Below, piece after piece: positions 22,705 to 31,905 of a stretch of 39,193 nt of DNA. Position 1 is the first letter of the stretch. Each line of letters begins with the position of its first letter. Origin of the DNA: JAFDZW01 sp035632315 (GTDB lineage Bacteria; Bacteroidota; Ignavibacteria; Palsa-1295); contig DASQGZ010000061.1 in the NCBI GenBank assembly GCA_035632315.1, positions 1 to 39,193 of the forward strand, given 5' to 3'. The notes beneath the pieces are model-generated. The model was given only the letters and a program-made list of their open reading frames with translations, had not been told where the DNA came from and made no database searches. The translations under genes and the position numbers were made by a program.

Positions 22705-23360
22705 TCGAACAAAAAAATACATTGCTTCTGCTCGATGGGGAAGAGCCGTCGGCAACATTGCTCTCATTGTTCGCATCGCGATCGCAATTCAATATTGCCA
22801 CGGACGGCGCTGCCCGAACAGCTAAGAAAAATAATATCCCGCTTGATGTGATCATCGGCGATCTTGATTCCCTTGACAATAAAACGCGAGAACATTACAG
22901 CAACTCGATTATCATTGAACTCGAAGATCAGTATTCAAATGATTTCGAAAAAGCCTTACGCCATTTAATGACCTTAAAGAATACGGCCTTGCTGATGATT
23001 CTTGGTTTGCACGGCAAACGCGTTGATCATACGCTGACAAACCTAAGCGTGCTCACCCGATTTCGGAATGAATTCGAAAATGTCATCTGTATTGACGATT
23101 TCCAATCGCATTATCTTCTAACAGAACTTCATCCGTTTATGAAGATCGATGCCCCGAAAAATTCGCTTGTTTCACTTACAACACTCCCGCTTGCAGCCAC
23201 TGTTATATCTGAAGGCTTGAAATACCCATTAAATGGCGGATCAATGACCTTTGGCATGCAAGACGGCTTGAGTAATGTCGTTAATTCTGATTCGGGAGCA
23301 ACGATTCGTATTTCAAGCGGTCATCTGCTTGTGTCGATCGAACATCATGGAGCATTATGA
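22701..23360 (+). CDS. thiN: Thiamine pyrophosphokinase
   Basis: 219 residues. It transfers pyrophosphate from ATP to thiamine to make TPP. Signature elements are ATDGAA (33-38), GDLDS (53-57), SNDFEKAL (79-86), GLHGKRVDHTLTNLSVL (102-118), and the C-terminal substrate region ISEGLKYPLNGGSM followed by SNVV. The start is GTG, inside the GTGA overlap with the receptor gene; the ATGA overlap to the symporter shows tight coupling. Its product TPP should repress the operon through the riboswitch. Confidence 0.93.
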   Translation: MIEQKNTLLLLDGEEPSATLLSLFASRSQFNIATDGAARTAKKNNIPLDVIIGDLDSLDNKTREHYSNSIIIELEDQYSNDFEKALRHLMTLKNTALLMILGLHGKRVDHTLTNLSVLTRFRNEFENVICIDDFQSHYLLTELHPFMKIDAPKNSLVSLTTLPLAATVISEGLKYPLNGGSMTFGMQDGLSNVVNSDSGATIRISSGHLLVSIEHHGAL

Positions 23361-24790
23361 CCGAGTTCCCGACGCTCGCACCGCTTGATCTCGCGATCAT
23401 AATATTTTACGTTATCGCGAACGCAACGGTCGGCTTTGTTTCATTCAGAAAGATAAAAAAACATTCCACCGAAGAAGAGGAGTTTCTTCTTGCGGGCCGA
23501 ACCCTGACACTTCCGGCTTTCGTCGCAACGGTCGTCTCGACATGGTATGGCGGTATTATCGGCGTTGGTGAATACGTCTATGACAATGGTATCGTGATGT
23601 GGGTTGTCTTCGGCATTCCATATTATGTTGCCGCATTGATCTTCGCCGGAATTCTCGCGAAACGAGTTAACTCCGATAGAGTGCATCTTTCCATTCCTGA
23701 CAGAATGCGCGCAGAATACGGCTCAAAAGCAGGATATCTCAGTGCTATAGCAACAATGTTTATGACAAGTCCTGCCGCATATATAATGGAGCTTGGCGTT
23801 TTATATCAATGGTTTTTCGGAATTAATTATTGGTTTAGCATTGCGATTGCAATTATCACTTCGATCTCGTATTTGTTTGTCGGAGGCTTTCGTTCATCGA
23901 TCAGAACAGATATCCTGCAATTTATTATGATGTTCGGCGGCTTTGCAGTAATTATTCCAATGGTCTTCTCGAATTATGGCGGTTTTAGTTTTCTGCACAC
24001 CCACCTAAAGCCTTCGCATCTCTTGCCGTTTGGTACGTTCTCTATCTGGTATGTGCTCGTGTGGTATATCGCTGCCCTATCCACATTGACGGATCCGAAC
24101 ATCCACCAACGTGTTTTCGCCGCTCGCTCAGTTAAAGTAGCAAAACGGGGAATGCTCGTCGCTGTCGTGTTCTGGTTGATCTTCGATGCAATGACCAATG
24201 TGGCGGGATTGTATGCGCGTGCGGCATTCCCAAATTTGCAGTCGAGCAAGTTCGCATATCCTGCGCTTGCAGAAAAGATTCTGCCAATGGGACTAAAGGG
24301 TGTTTTTTATACGGGAATGCTTGCGACAGTTCTCTCGACCGTGGATTCATTTTTTTTTATGAGTGCGACGATCATCGGTCGCGACATTCTCTGGAGAATC
24401 TGGGGTGGGGATGAACACGACCGCGTAAAGCGATATACTCGCATCGGGCTTGTCGTTACTGCAATTATTTCCGTTGTCGTCGTTTCTATGTCGCAGCATA
24501 TTTATACTATCTGGTACTCATTTGCGTCGGTACTCGTACCAATGTTATTATTTCCGCTGGTACTGAGCTATTTCCCGAAGTGGAAACCCGGTTCCAGATC
24601 GGCGGAGCTTTCGATGATCGCCGGCGGGCTGACGGCGCTCGCTGCGTATTCTGTCGGGTCGTTCCGCGGCGATACAATCACGCCGAATTATATTTTCGGG
24701 ATCGAGCCGATGTATGTCGGCATGATATGTAGCATCATCCCGATCGTTCTCGGCAGGTTAGGGCACAAAGCCTCCCGCGATACTGTTTAA
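23357..24790 (+). CDS. Sodium:solute symporter family protein, predicted thiamine transporter
   Basis: 477 residues, about 12-13 transmembrane helices. SSS-family features include VSTWYGGIIGVGEYVYDNG in TM1-2, IATMFMTSPAAYIMELG, the GGFRSSIRTDILQFIMMFGG block (matching the family's GG-hairpin before TM5), DPNIHQRVFAARS, and TVLSTVDSFFFMSATIIGRD. The S-T-V-D-S stretch is where the second sodium site lies in the family. It is coupled to thiN by ATGA and TPP-controlled, so thiamine or a precursor is the inferred substrate. Similar SSS proteins (ThiV) have been predicted as thiamine transporters in other taxa; Bacteroidota usually have PnuT at this place. Confidence 0.85.
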   Translation: MTEFPTLAPLDLAIIIFYVIANATVGFVSFRKIKKHSTEEEEFLLAGRTLTLPAFVATVVSTWYGGIIGVGEYVYDNGIVMWVVFGIPYYVAALIFAGILAKRVNSDRVHLSIPDRMRAEYGSKAGYLSAIATMFMTSPAAYIMELGVLYQWFFGINYWFSIAIAIITSISYLFVGGFRSSIRTDILQFIMMFGGFAVIIPMVFSNYGGFSFLHTHLKPSHLLPFGTFSIWYVLVWYIAALSTLTDPNIHQRVFAARSVKVAKRGMLVAVVFWLIFDAMTNVAGLYARAAFPNLQSSKFAYPALAEKILPMGLKGVFYTGMLATVLSTVDSFFFMSATIIGRDILWRIWGGDEHDRVKRYTRIGLVVTAIISVVVVSMSQHIYTIWYSFASVLVPMLLFPLVLSYFPKWKPGSRSAELSMIAGGLTALAAYSVGSFRGDTITPNYIFGIEPMYVGMICSIIPIVLGRLGHKASRDTV

Positions 24791-24814
24791 GTCCCGCCAA
24801 AACTATAAATCTGA

Positions 24815-26164
24815 ATGTTCGAAGAGCTTAGTTCTAAATTTGAAGGATTATATCGCAAGATTCGCGGGCAAGCGCGCCTCTCGGAATCTAATGTACAGGA
24901 AGCAGTCCGTGATGTCCGCCGTGCGCTGCTGGATGCGGATGTCAATTACAAAGTCGCAAAGAAATTTGTCGATGATGTGCAAGAGCGTGCTCTTGGCGCC
25001 GAAGTCCTGAAATCTGTTAATCCCGAACAGCAATTTATTAAGATCCTTAATGACGAGTTAATTGCAACGATGGGCGGGGCGGCAGTTGATATTAATTACT
25101 CTGCTGAATTACCGACCATTGTGATGGTTTGCGGCTTGCAAGGTTCCGGTAAGACGACCTTTACTGCAAAATTCGCAAACTATCTGAAAGGGAAGAATAA
25201 ACGGGCGATGCTTGTCGCTGCGGATATTTATCGCCCGGCAGCGATCGAGCAGCTCCAATTACTTGGAACACAGATCGATGTTCCTGTATTCACGATCCCC
25301 AATGAGAAGAACGCGGTAACGATCGCTGAAAAAGGTGTTCGCGAAGCACGCACAAAAGGCTTCGATGTTGTCATCATCGATACCGCCGGCCGACTGACGA
25401 TCGACGAGACGATGATGAAAGAAGTTGCAGACATCAAATCGTCTGTCAAGCCAAACGAAATTCTTTTTGTCTGCGATGCGATGACCGGTCAGGATGCCGT
25501 CACGACCGCAAAAGCATTTCATGACAAACTTGCATTCGATGGCGTCGTTCTGACAAAACTTGACGGTGATGCTCGCGGCGGTGCTGCCCTTTCGATCAGA
25601 AGCGTCGTGCAAGCCCCGTTGAAATTTATCTCGACCGGCGAAAAACTCGAAGCACTCGAGCATTTTCACCCTGACCGCATGGCATCACGCATCCTCGGTA
25701 TGGGCGATATCGTGACGCTTGTCGAAAAGGCTCAGGCACAGATCACTGAAGAAGACGCAAAAAAAGTCGAAGAAAAGCTTCGCAGGAATGAGTTCACACT
25801 GGATGATTTCCGCGACCAACTTGCCCAGATCAAGAAAATGGGTTCAATGAAAGACCTGCTCGCCTATATTCCCGGTGTGAATTCTGCCGCTCTCAAAGAT
25901 GCAAATATTGACGATACGTCGTTCGCACGTATCGAAGCGATCATTACGTCGATGACGCTTGAAGAGCGGCGCTTCCCGCAGATGCTCAACGCATCACGCC
26001 GCGACCGTGTCGCCAAAGGCTCCGGAACAACAGTCCCGGAAGTGAACCGGCTCGTCAAGCAATTCACTGAGATGCAAAAGATGATGAAACGGTTTGCGCA
26101 TGGTAAAATATCGAAAGAGATGCGCCAAATGATGTCGAATATGCCGGTCCAACCTACTGCGTAA
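24815..26164 (+). CDS. ffh: Signal recognition particle protein Ffh (SRP54)
   Basis: 449 residues, normal length. It binds signal peptides and 4.5S RNA, and delivers ribosomes to FtsY at the membrane. The N domain is 1-90. The G domain has G1 GLQGSGKTT (107-115), AADIYRPAA, DTAGR, and TKLDGDARGGAALS. The Met-rich M domain holds the signal-peptide groove and RNA-binding helix; its C terminus is methionine-rich (MQKMMKR, MRQMMSNMP). It lies 24 bp after the thiamine operon. No separate promoter is clear, though read-through seems unsuitable for an essential gene. Confidence 0.97.
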   Translation: MFEELSSKFEGLYRKIRGQARLSESNVQEAVRDVRRALLDADVNYKVAKKFVDDVQERALGAEVLKSVNPEQQFIKILNDELIATMGGAAVDINYSAELPTIVMVCGLQGSGKTTFTAKFANYLKGKNKRAMLVAADIYRPAAIEQLQLLGTQIDVPVFTIPNEKNAVTIAEKGVREARTKGFDVVIIDTAGRLTIDETMMKEVADIKSSVKPNEILFVCDAMTGQDAVTTAKAFHDKLAFDGVVLTKLDGDARGGAALSIRSVVQAPLKFISTGEKLEALEHFHPDRMASRILGMGDIVTLVEKAQAQITEEDAKKVEEKLRRNEFTLDDFRDQLAQIKKMGSMKDLLAYIPGVNSAALKDANIDDTSFARIEAIITSMTLEERRFPQMLNASRRDRVAKGSGTTVPEVNRLVKQFTEMQKMMKRFAHGKISKEMRQMMSNMPVQPTA

Positions 26165-26221
26165 TTCATTCTCGCAGGGTCATAATAGCGCATTGTGCCC
26201 GCCGAACACGCACTAAATCCG

Positions 26222-26229
26222 TATATTTG
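26222..26229 (+). promoter_or_regulatory. -7 box (TATATTTG) for asnS and the nuoJ-ccm genes
   Basis: TATATTTG matches TAnnTTTG and lies 35 bp before the asnS start, so the leader would be about 30 bases. A TTG at 26193-26195 is a long 26 bp upstream. It could drive the long same-strand run from asnS to ccmF. Confidence 0.45.
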
Positions 26230-26264
26230 TAGCTTACAATTCGATATTATTCAATACTTATATC

Positions 26265-27611
26265 TTGCGTCAGGATATTTACATAGAGGATCTCGGGGGC
26301 CATATCGGCAAAGAAGTCACGCTTCGTGGCTGGCTCTATAATAAGCGATCGAGCGGCAAGATCCAGTTTCTTGAACTCCGTGATGGCACCGGTATCTGCC
26401 AGTGCGTCGTAATGAAAAATGCAGTTGACGAAGCAACATTTTCTGCATACGAGAAACTCACGCAAGAATCTTCGTTTTCCGTTACCGGGACAGTTCAGGA
26501 ATCTGCCAAAGCGCCCGGAGGAATTGAACTATTTGCAAAAAAAGTCGAGATCATTCAAGTTGCATCGGAGTATCCGATCAGCCCCAAGGAGCACGGCGTC
26601 GAATTCCTGATGGGGAATCGTCACTTGTGGCTTCGTTCGAAACGACAACATGCAATTCAGAAAATTCGTCATGAAGTCGTTCACGCGATCAGAGATTTTT
26701 TTGATGAACGAGGATTTAATCTGCTCGACGCACCGATCCTAACCCCAAATGCCGCTGAAGGTACGAGCACACTCTTTGAACTGGAATATTTTGACGAAGG
26801 CAATGCATATCTGACGCAATCGGGCCAGCTCTATGGCGAAGCGGGAGCAATGGCACTCGGTAAAGTCTATGTCTTTGGTCCGACATTCCGCGCGGAAAAA
26901 TCTAAAACACGCCGCCACCTGACAGAATTTTGGATGGTTGAGCCTGAAGTTGCATTTATGGATCTCTACGGAGATATGGAGCTTGCGGAAGAATTTATCG
27001 AGTATATCGTTCAACGGGTGCTCCATAATCGAAAAGACGAACTCGAAGCGCTCGAACGGGATACGTCGAAGCTCGAGAAGATCAAGGCCCCGTTCCCAAA
27101 ACTTCATTACGACGAAGCAGCGAACATCCTGAAAGAATATTGGGGTAATATGAACCCTGAAGAAAAAGCTGAACGGCTTGCTTCCGGACATAAAGAATTT
27201 ATGTATGGGGATGATTTCGGTGCACCGGATGAAGCAGTGATTTCGGGCAAGTATGAAAAGCCAGTTATCGTTCATCATTATCCAGCAGCAGTGAAGGCAT
27301 TCTATATGAAGCGAGACCCGAACGAGCCGGATAAAGCTCTTGCGATGGATATGCTTGCACCCGAAGGCTATGGCGAGATCATCGGCGGCTCACAACGTGA
27401 AGATGATTACGAAACGCTGCTCGGACGCATCAAAGAACATCACTTGCCAGTCGAAGCATTTGAGTGGTATCTCGACCTTCGCAAATATGGCAGTGTGCCA
27501 CACGCAGGCTTCGGACTCGGTGTAGAACGAACAGTTGCATGGATCTGCGGTATCGAGCATATTCGCGAGACGATTCCGTTCCCGCGAACGATCTCACGAA
27601 TTTGGCCATAA
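26265..27611 (+). CDS. asnS: Asparaginyl-tRNA synthetase
   Basis: 448 residues. Class II synthetase that charges tRNA-Asn. The anticodon-binding OB domain is at the N terminus (VTLRGWLYNKRSSGKIQFLELRDGTG). Motif 2 is FGPTFRAEKSKTRRHLTEFWMVEPE and motif 3 is GFGLGVERTVAWICG. The ending PRTISRIWP and LTQSGQLYGE favour AsnRS over AspRS. The start is a TTG at 26265 (MRQDIYIED); no in-frame ATG lies upstream. nuoJ begins 15 bp downstream. Confidence 0.93.
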   Translation: MRQDIYIEDLGGHIGKEVTLRGWLYNKRSSGKIQFLELRDGTGICQCVVMKNAVDEATFSAYEKLTQESSFSVTGTVQESAKAPGGIELFAKKVEIIQVASEYPISPKEHGVEFLMGNRHLWLRSKRQHAIQKIRHEVVHAIRDFFDERGFNLLDAPILTPNAAEGTSTLFELEYFDEGNAYLTQSGQLYGEAGAMALGKVYVFGPTFRAEKSKTRRHLTEFWMVEPEVAFMDLYGDMELAEEFIEYIVQRVLHNRKDELEALERDTSKLEKIKAPFPKLHYDEAANILKEYWGNMNPEEKAERLASGHKEFMYGDDFGAPDEAVISGKYEKPVIVHHYPAAVKAFYMKRDPNEPDKALAMDMLAPEGYGEIIGGSQREDDYETLLGRIKEHHLPVEAFEWYLDLRKYGSVPHAGFGLGVERTVAWICGIEHIRETIPFPRTISRIWP

Positions 27612-27626
27612 CATTTATTTTCTGAG

Positions 27627-28130
27627 TTGGCAGAAGCAGTCTTTTATATTCTTGCGGCAGGCGCGATCGCTTCAGCGATCTTGATGGTCACGCGCAAAAG
27701 TGCAGTGCCGAGTGCTCTGTCGCTCGTGCTGACATTCTGTTTTCTTGCGGGCATATACCTGACACTCAAGGCTCAGTTTCTTGCTGTCATTCAGGTTGCA
27801 GTATATGCCGGTGCGATCATGGTGTTGGTGCTGTTCGTGATCATGCTGTTGAATCTGCAAAAAGAAAAATTCGCGATCACATCGAACTGGAAAACGCTTC
27901 TCGGGGTGTTGTGCGTTTGTCTCATCCTTGCGCAGATCGCGTCAGTGATTATTTTAACGCAGCAAAAATTTCCCGGGCAATTAAGCGATCAAGCGACAGA
28001 GCTCGGTACAGTGGAATCTGTCGGGACAATGTTATACCAGAGTTATGCCTTCCCATTTGAACTGGCGTCGCTCGTGCTTATCGTCTCGGCAGTCGGTGCA
28101 ATCGTTCTAGCAAAGAAAAAACTGACATAA
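27627..28130 (+). CDS. nuoJ: NADH-quinone oxidoreductase subunit J
   Basis: 167 residues with five predicted membrane helices. It is part of the membrane arm of complex I, near the quinone-to-proton coupling axis. The start is a TTG, which gives the usual NuoJ N terminus (FYILAAGAIASAILMVTRKSAVPSA, shown in parts: FYILAAGAIASA, MVTRKSAVPSALSL). The QVAVYAGAIMVLVLFVIMLLN helix with its pi-bulge-prone glycine is diagnostic. It abuts nuoK with no gap. The non-ATG start follows the pattern of nuoK, nuoL and nuoN. Confidence 0.95.
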   Translation: MAEAVFYILAAGAIASAILMVTRKSAVPSALSLVLTFCFLAGIYLTLKAQFLAVIQVAVYAGAIMVLVLFVIMLLNLQKEKFAITSNWKTLLGVLCVCLILAQIASVIILTQQKFPGQLSDQATELGTVESVGTMLYQSYAFPFELASLVLIVSAVGAIVLAKKKLT

Positions 28131-28433
28131 GTGGCACCTCTTTCACATTATCTCATCGTTTCAGCAATACTCTTCTCGATCGGAGCAGCGGGGGTGCTTT
28201 TCCGCCGCAATGCCATAGTTATTTTTATGTGTATTGAATTAATGCTCAATGCGGTGAACCTGACACTGATCGCATTTTCTCAATTTCTTGGCGACCAGCA
28301 AGGGCAGATACTCGTTTTTTTTGTGATGACAGTTGCCGCTGCAGAAGCAGCGGTCGGGTTAGCGATCGTTATTGCAATCTATCGTAACAAAGAAACGACC
28401 GACATTGACAGTCTTAATCTATTGAAAGGATAA
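28131..28433 (+). CDS. nuoK: NADH-quinone oxidoreductase subunit K
   Basis: 100 residues, three membrane helices, normal length. It is an antiporter-like small subunit with two key glutamates: FMCIELMLNAVNLT (helix 2) and VAAAEAAVGLAIVIAIYR (helix 3). GTG start directly after the nuoJ stop; nuoL starts directly after its own stop. Confidence 0.97.
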   Translation: MAPLSHYLIVSAILFSIGAAGVLFRRNAIVIFMCIELMLNAVNLTLIAFSQFLGDQQGQILVFFVMTVAAAEAAVGLAIVIAIYRNKETTDIDSLNLLKG

Positions 28434-30350
28434 GTGGCAGAGCTTATACCATATATCGTTCTTTTCCCGCTCATTGGGTTTGCTGTTAACGGGCTTTTCG
28501 GCTGGAAATATAAAACCAACCCAATTGCCGGAGTGATCGCAACGCTTGCTGTAACCGCAAGTTTTGTCGTTGCGTGTATTATTTTTGCGGGGATGCTCGG
28601 TGCGGACGCAGAACATCGTACACTCCATTATACGGTTGCCGAGTGGCTGAACGTCGGAAAAGTAAACGTCGGTATCTCATATCTTGTCGATCAGCTGTCA
28701 ATTATTTTTATTTTGGTTATTACGGGTGTCGGAGCGCTTATCCATCTTTATTCGATGGGATATATGAAAGGCGATCTGGGATATGCACGCTTCTTCACGT
28801 ACCTGAACCTATTTATCGTGATGATGCTTCAGCTCGTGATGGCGGATAATTATCTCCTGACATTCCTGGGTTGGGAGGGCGTCGGACTTTGCAGCTATTT
28901 GTTGATTGGTTTTTGGTACGAAGAAGTAAAAAATTCAGATGCAGCAAAGAAAGCATTTATTGTCAATCGTATCGGCGATTTTGGTTTTCTGGTTGCGATG
29001 GGAATTATGCTTGTTGCATTCGGCACGCTGAATATCGCCGGTGTATCTGCCGCTGCACTTGGAACAGGAAGCTCGGCTGCCATTACAGCAATTACATTGA
29101 TGTTATTTCTTGGATGCACGGGAAAGAGCGCGCAAATTCCATTATATATTTGGCTCCCTGATGCGATGGCGGGCCCTACACCGGTCAGCGCACTTATTCA
29201 CGCAGCGACGATGGTCACCAGTGGAATCTACCTCGTTGCGCGTTCTAATATTTTATTTGCTCTTTCACCGGCAACACTTTCTGTTATTTCTGTTGTTGCG
29301 ATCGCAACGGCACTCCTGGCTGCACTCATTGGAATTTTCCAAAATGACATTAAGAAGGTCCTTGCCTATTCGACTGTCTCGCAGCTTGGGTATATGTTTT
29401 TAGGTCTTGGAGTTGGGGCATTCTCTGCCGGTGTATTTCATGTTCTTACACACGCGTTCTTCAAAGCGTGCCTCTTTCTTGGTTCCGGTGCAGTGATCCA
29501 TGCAATGCACCACGAGCAAGATATGCAAAAGATGGGTGGACTGAAGAAATACCTTCCGATCACATTCTGGACGTTTCTACTAGCGACACTCGCTATTGCC
29601 GGCATTCCTCCGTTTGCAGGGTTTTTCTCGAAAGATGAAATTCTGTGGCGAGCATTTTCGCAGGGAAGCTTTTTCTTATGGCTGCTTGGTGTACTTGGCG
29701 CTCTTTGCACTGCATTCTATATGTTCCGCGCCGTTTATTTGACATTTTACGGGAGCGAGCGATTTGACGCACATCATCACCCTCCGAAAGAAGTAGGGGC
29801 GGCAATGTATATCCCATTGATCGTTCTTGCTATACTTTCGGTTCTCGGCGGACTGGTTGGAATCCCGGAAGCCCTTGGCGGCACAGAAGCGATTCACCAC
29901 TGGCTCGAACCGGTGGTCGGCGAGGGTGAGCATATGGCAATTGCACACATCACAATACATGGGGAAGGAATGGAAATTGCGTTGATGATCGTATCGGTCG
30001 CTGTTGCAGCGATCGGCATTCTGCTGGCAACCAGATACTACAAGAGTAAAACGACGCTTGCGGGTAACGAGCGTAAGATCGGCGGCTTCTATAAACTTGC
30101 TTTCAATAAATTTTTCATTGACGAGATATACAATACACTCATTGTCAGACCGATCTATTCATTCTCGAACGGGTTCCTATACAAAATTGTGGATGTTAAG
30201 ATCATCGACGGCATTGTTAACGGTGCGGGGGCATTGTCAGCATGGTTTAGCAGCGTCGCACGACGAATACAAACCGGCATTGTACAAAATTATGCTGTGA
30301 TGATCGTTGTCGGAATTGTTGTACTCATTGGATATATACTTGTATTCTAA
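28434..30350 (+). CDS. nuoL: NADH-quinone oxidoreductase subunit L
   Basis: 638 residues, the distal antiporter-like proton-pumping subunit. It has VADQLSIIFILVITGVG-type TM region (VDQLSIIFILVITGVG), FLGWEGVGLCSYLLIGFW, PLYIWLPDAMAGPTPVSALIHAATMVTSGIYLVAR (quoted in parts: LPDAMAGPTPVSALIHAATM), and FKACLFLGSGAVIHAMHHEQD. The C-terminal extension forms the long horizontal helix and last TM. GTG start, directly following nuoK. Compare nuoM and nuoN, which share the antiporter core. Confidence 0.97.
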   Translation: MAELIPYIVLFPLIGFAVNGLFGWKYKTNPIAGVIATLAVTASFVVACIIFAGMLGADAEHRTLHYTVAEWLNVGKVNVGISYLVDQLSIIFILVITGVGALIHLYSMGYMKGDLGYARFFTYLNLFIVMMLQLVMADNYLLTFLGWEGVGLCSYLLIGFWYEEVKNSDAAKKAFIVNRIGDFGFLVAMGIMLVAFGTLNIAGVSAAALGTGSSAAITAITLMLFLGCTGKSAQIPLYIWLPDAMAGPTPVSALIHAATMVTSGIYLVARSNILFALSPATLSVISVVAIATALLAALIGIFQNDIKKVLAYSTVSQLGYMFLGLGVGAFSAGVFHVLTHAFFKACLFLGSGAVIHAMHHEQDMQKMGGLKKYLPITFWTFLLATLAIAGIPPFAGFFSKDEILWRAFSQGSFFLWLLGVLGALCTAFYMFRAVYLTFYGSERFDAHHHPPKEVGAAMYIPLIVLAILSVLGGLVGIPEALGGTEAIHHWLEPVVGEGEHMAIAHITIHGEGMEIALMIVSVAVAAIGILLATRYYKSKTTLAGNERKIGGFYKLAFNKFFIDEIYNTLIVRPIYSFSNGFLYKIVDVKIIDGIVNGAGALSAWFSSVARRIQTGIVQNYAVMIVVGIVVLIGYILVF

Positions 30351-30353
30351 GCA

Positions 30354-31904
30354 ATGGGAATACTTTCACTGCTCATATTAATCCCACTTGCCGGCGCAGC
30401 GCTTCTGCACTTCATCAAGAACGAGAACGTCGCAAAATATTTCACGCTTGCGGTGTCACTCCTGACATTTGTCATTTCTCTTGTTGCTTATTTTCAATTC
30501 GATAATAAAGCTCTCGGCTTTCAGCTTCAAGAGCATTATGACTGGATATCATCGAAGTCAGTGTCGATCAGCTATTTTCTCGGCGTTGACGGAATGTCCA
30601 TACTGCTTGTCTTGCTGACGACATTTCTTGTTGTCATCGGACTTATCGGCACATGGAACTCGATCACCAAAAACGTCCCAGGATTGATGGCTTTGCTTCT
30701 GTTGCTTGAAGCAGGGATGATCGGTGTGTTCTGCTCGCTCGACCTGTTTTTATTTTATATCTTCTGGGAGTTAATTTTAATCCCGATGTATTTTATCATC
30801 GGTATTTGGGGAGGCGAACGAAGAATTTATGCTGCAGTAAAATTCTTTATCTACACTCTTGCCGGTTCTCTTGTTATGCTGGTCGCTATTATCTGGCTTG
30901 GGGTCGAAGCATCGAAAATCTCAGGCGTCTTTACTACCGATCTTATTAAACTGACTACTCTTAGTCGTTCACTGCCGCTTGATACACAGAATTATTTATT
31001 TTGGGCATTTGCATTATCTTTTGCTATTAAAGTACCTCTCTTCCCCCTACATACCTGGCTGCCAGATGCACACGTGGAGGCGCCGACGATCGGCTCAGTC
31101 ATTCTCGCAGGTGTGCTGTTGAAAATGGGGACGTATGGAATGATACGATTTAATCTCGGGCTCTTTCCGCAAGCAAGCATTGAAAATGCTTCTATTCTTT
31201 GTGTGCTTGCGGTGATCGGTATTATTTATGGCGCCCTTGTTGCTATTGCACAAACTGATGTAAAAAAGCTTATTGCGTACTCATCTGTCACGCACATGGG
31301 GTTCATTGTGCTCGGAATTTTTTCAATGACGCGTGAAGGACTGCAGGGGGCTGTCATTCAAATGGTGAATCACGGGCTATCGACAGGGATGTTATTTATG
31401 ATGTTCGGGATGATGTACGACCGCAAGCATACCCGTGCGATCTCAGAGTATGGTGGCGTAGCAAAGATCACACCCGTCTATGCAACATTCTTCGCGATCG
31501 CGATGCTCTCGAGCGTCGGCCTGCCGGGCCTGAACGGATTTATCGGTGAATACTTGACGATCATGGGAGCATTTCTTTCTCCGGTACTTCACTCATGGTG
31601 GTATTCTATTTTTAGCGCGACCGGCGTTATCCTTGCCGCTGTTTATCTGCTGTGGATGTATCAACGATTTATGCTCGGACCGATCACGAACGAATCGAAT
31701 CGTTCGATCAAGGATCTGTCAATGCGTGAGATCGTTTCTGTAGTGCCACTGGTTATTTTTATGATCTGGATCGGTATAAAGCCGATGACCTTCCTAAAAA
31801 CGAGCGAGAGCGGCGCCTATACTCTTTCGAACTCGCTGCTCGGCGTAGCACCCGAAAAGACAAATGATTTTCAGATCGTTCAACCACAGGTGATCATAAA
31901 GTAA
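30354..31904 (+). CDS. nuoM: NADH-quinone oxidoreductase subunit M
   Basis: 516 residues, antiporter-like proton-pumping subunit. It has LGVDGMSILLVLLTTFL, FWELILIPMYFIIGIWGG, PLFPLHTWLPDAHVEAPT and SVILAGVLLKMGTYGMIRF, plus VKKLIAYSSVTHMGFIVLG, and GLPGLNGFIGEYLTIMG. All are family hallmarks, including the glutamate of WE(L) and the lysine of LLKMG. It begins 3 bp after nuoL, with ATG. Confidence 0.97.
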   Translation: MGILSLLILIPLAGAALLHFIKNENVAKYFTLAVSLLTFVISLVAYFQFDNKALGFQLQEHYDWISSKSVSISYFLGVDGMSILLVLLTTFLVVIGLIGTWNSITKNVPGLMALLLLLEAGMIGVFCSLDLFLFYIFWELILIPMYFIIGIWGGERRIYAAVKFFIYTLAGSLVMLVAIIWLGVEASKISGVFTTDLIKLTTLSRSLPLDTQNYLFWAFALSFAIKVPLFPLHTWLPDAHVEAPTIGSVILAGVLLKMGTYGMIRFNLGLFPQASIENASILCVLAVIGIIYGALVAIAQTDVKKLIAYSSVTHMGFIVLGIFSMTREGLQGAVIQMVNHGLSTGMLFMMFGMMYDRKHTRAISEYGGVAKITPVYATFFAIAMLSSVGLPGLNGFIGEYLTIMGAFLSPVLHSWWYSIFSATGVILAAVYLLWMYQRFMLGPITNESNRSIKDLSMREIVSVVPLVIFMIWIGIKPMTFLKTSESGAYTLSNSLLGVAPEKTNDFQIVQPQVIIK

Positions 31905-31905
31905 C

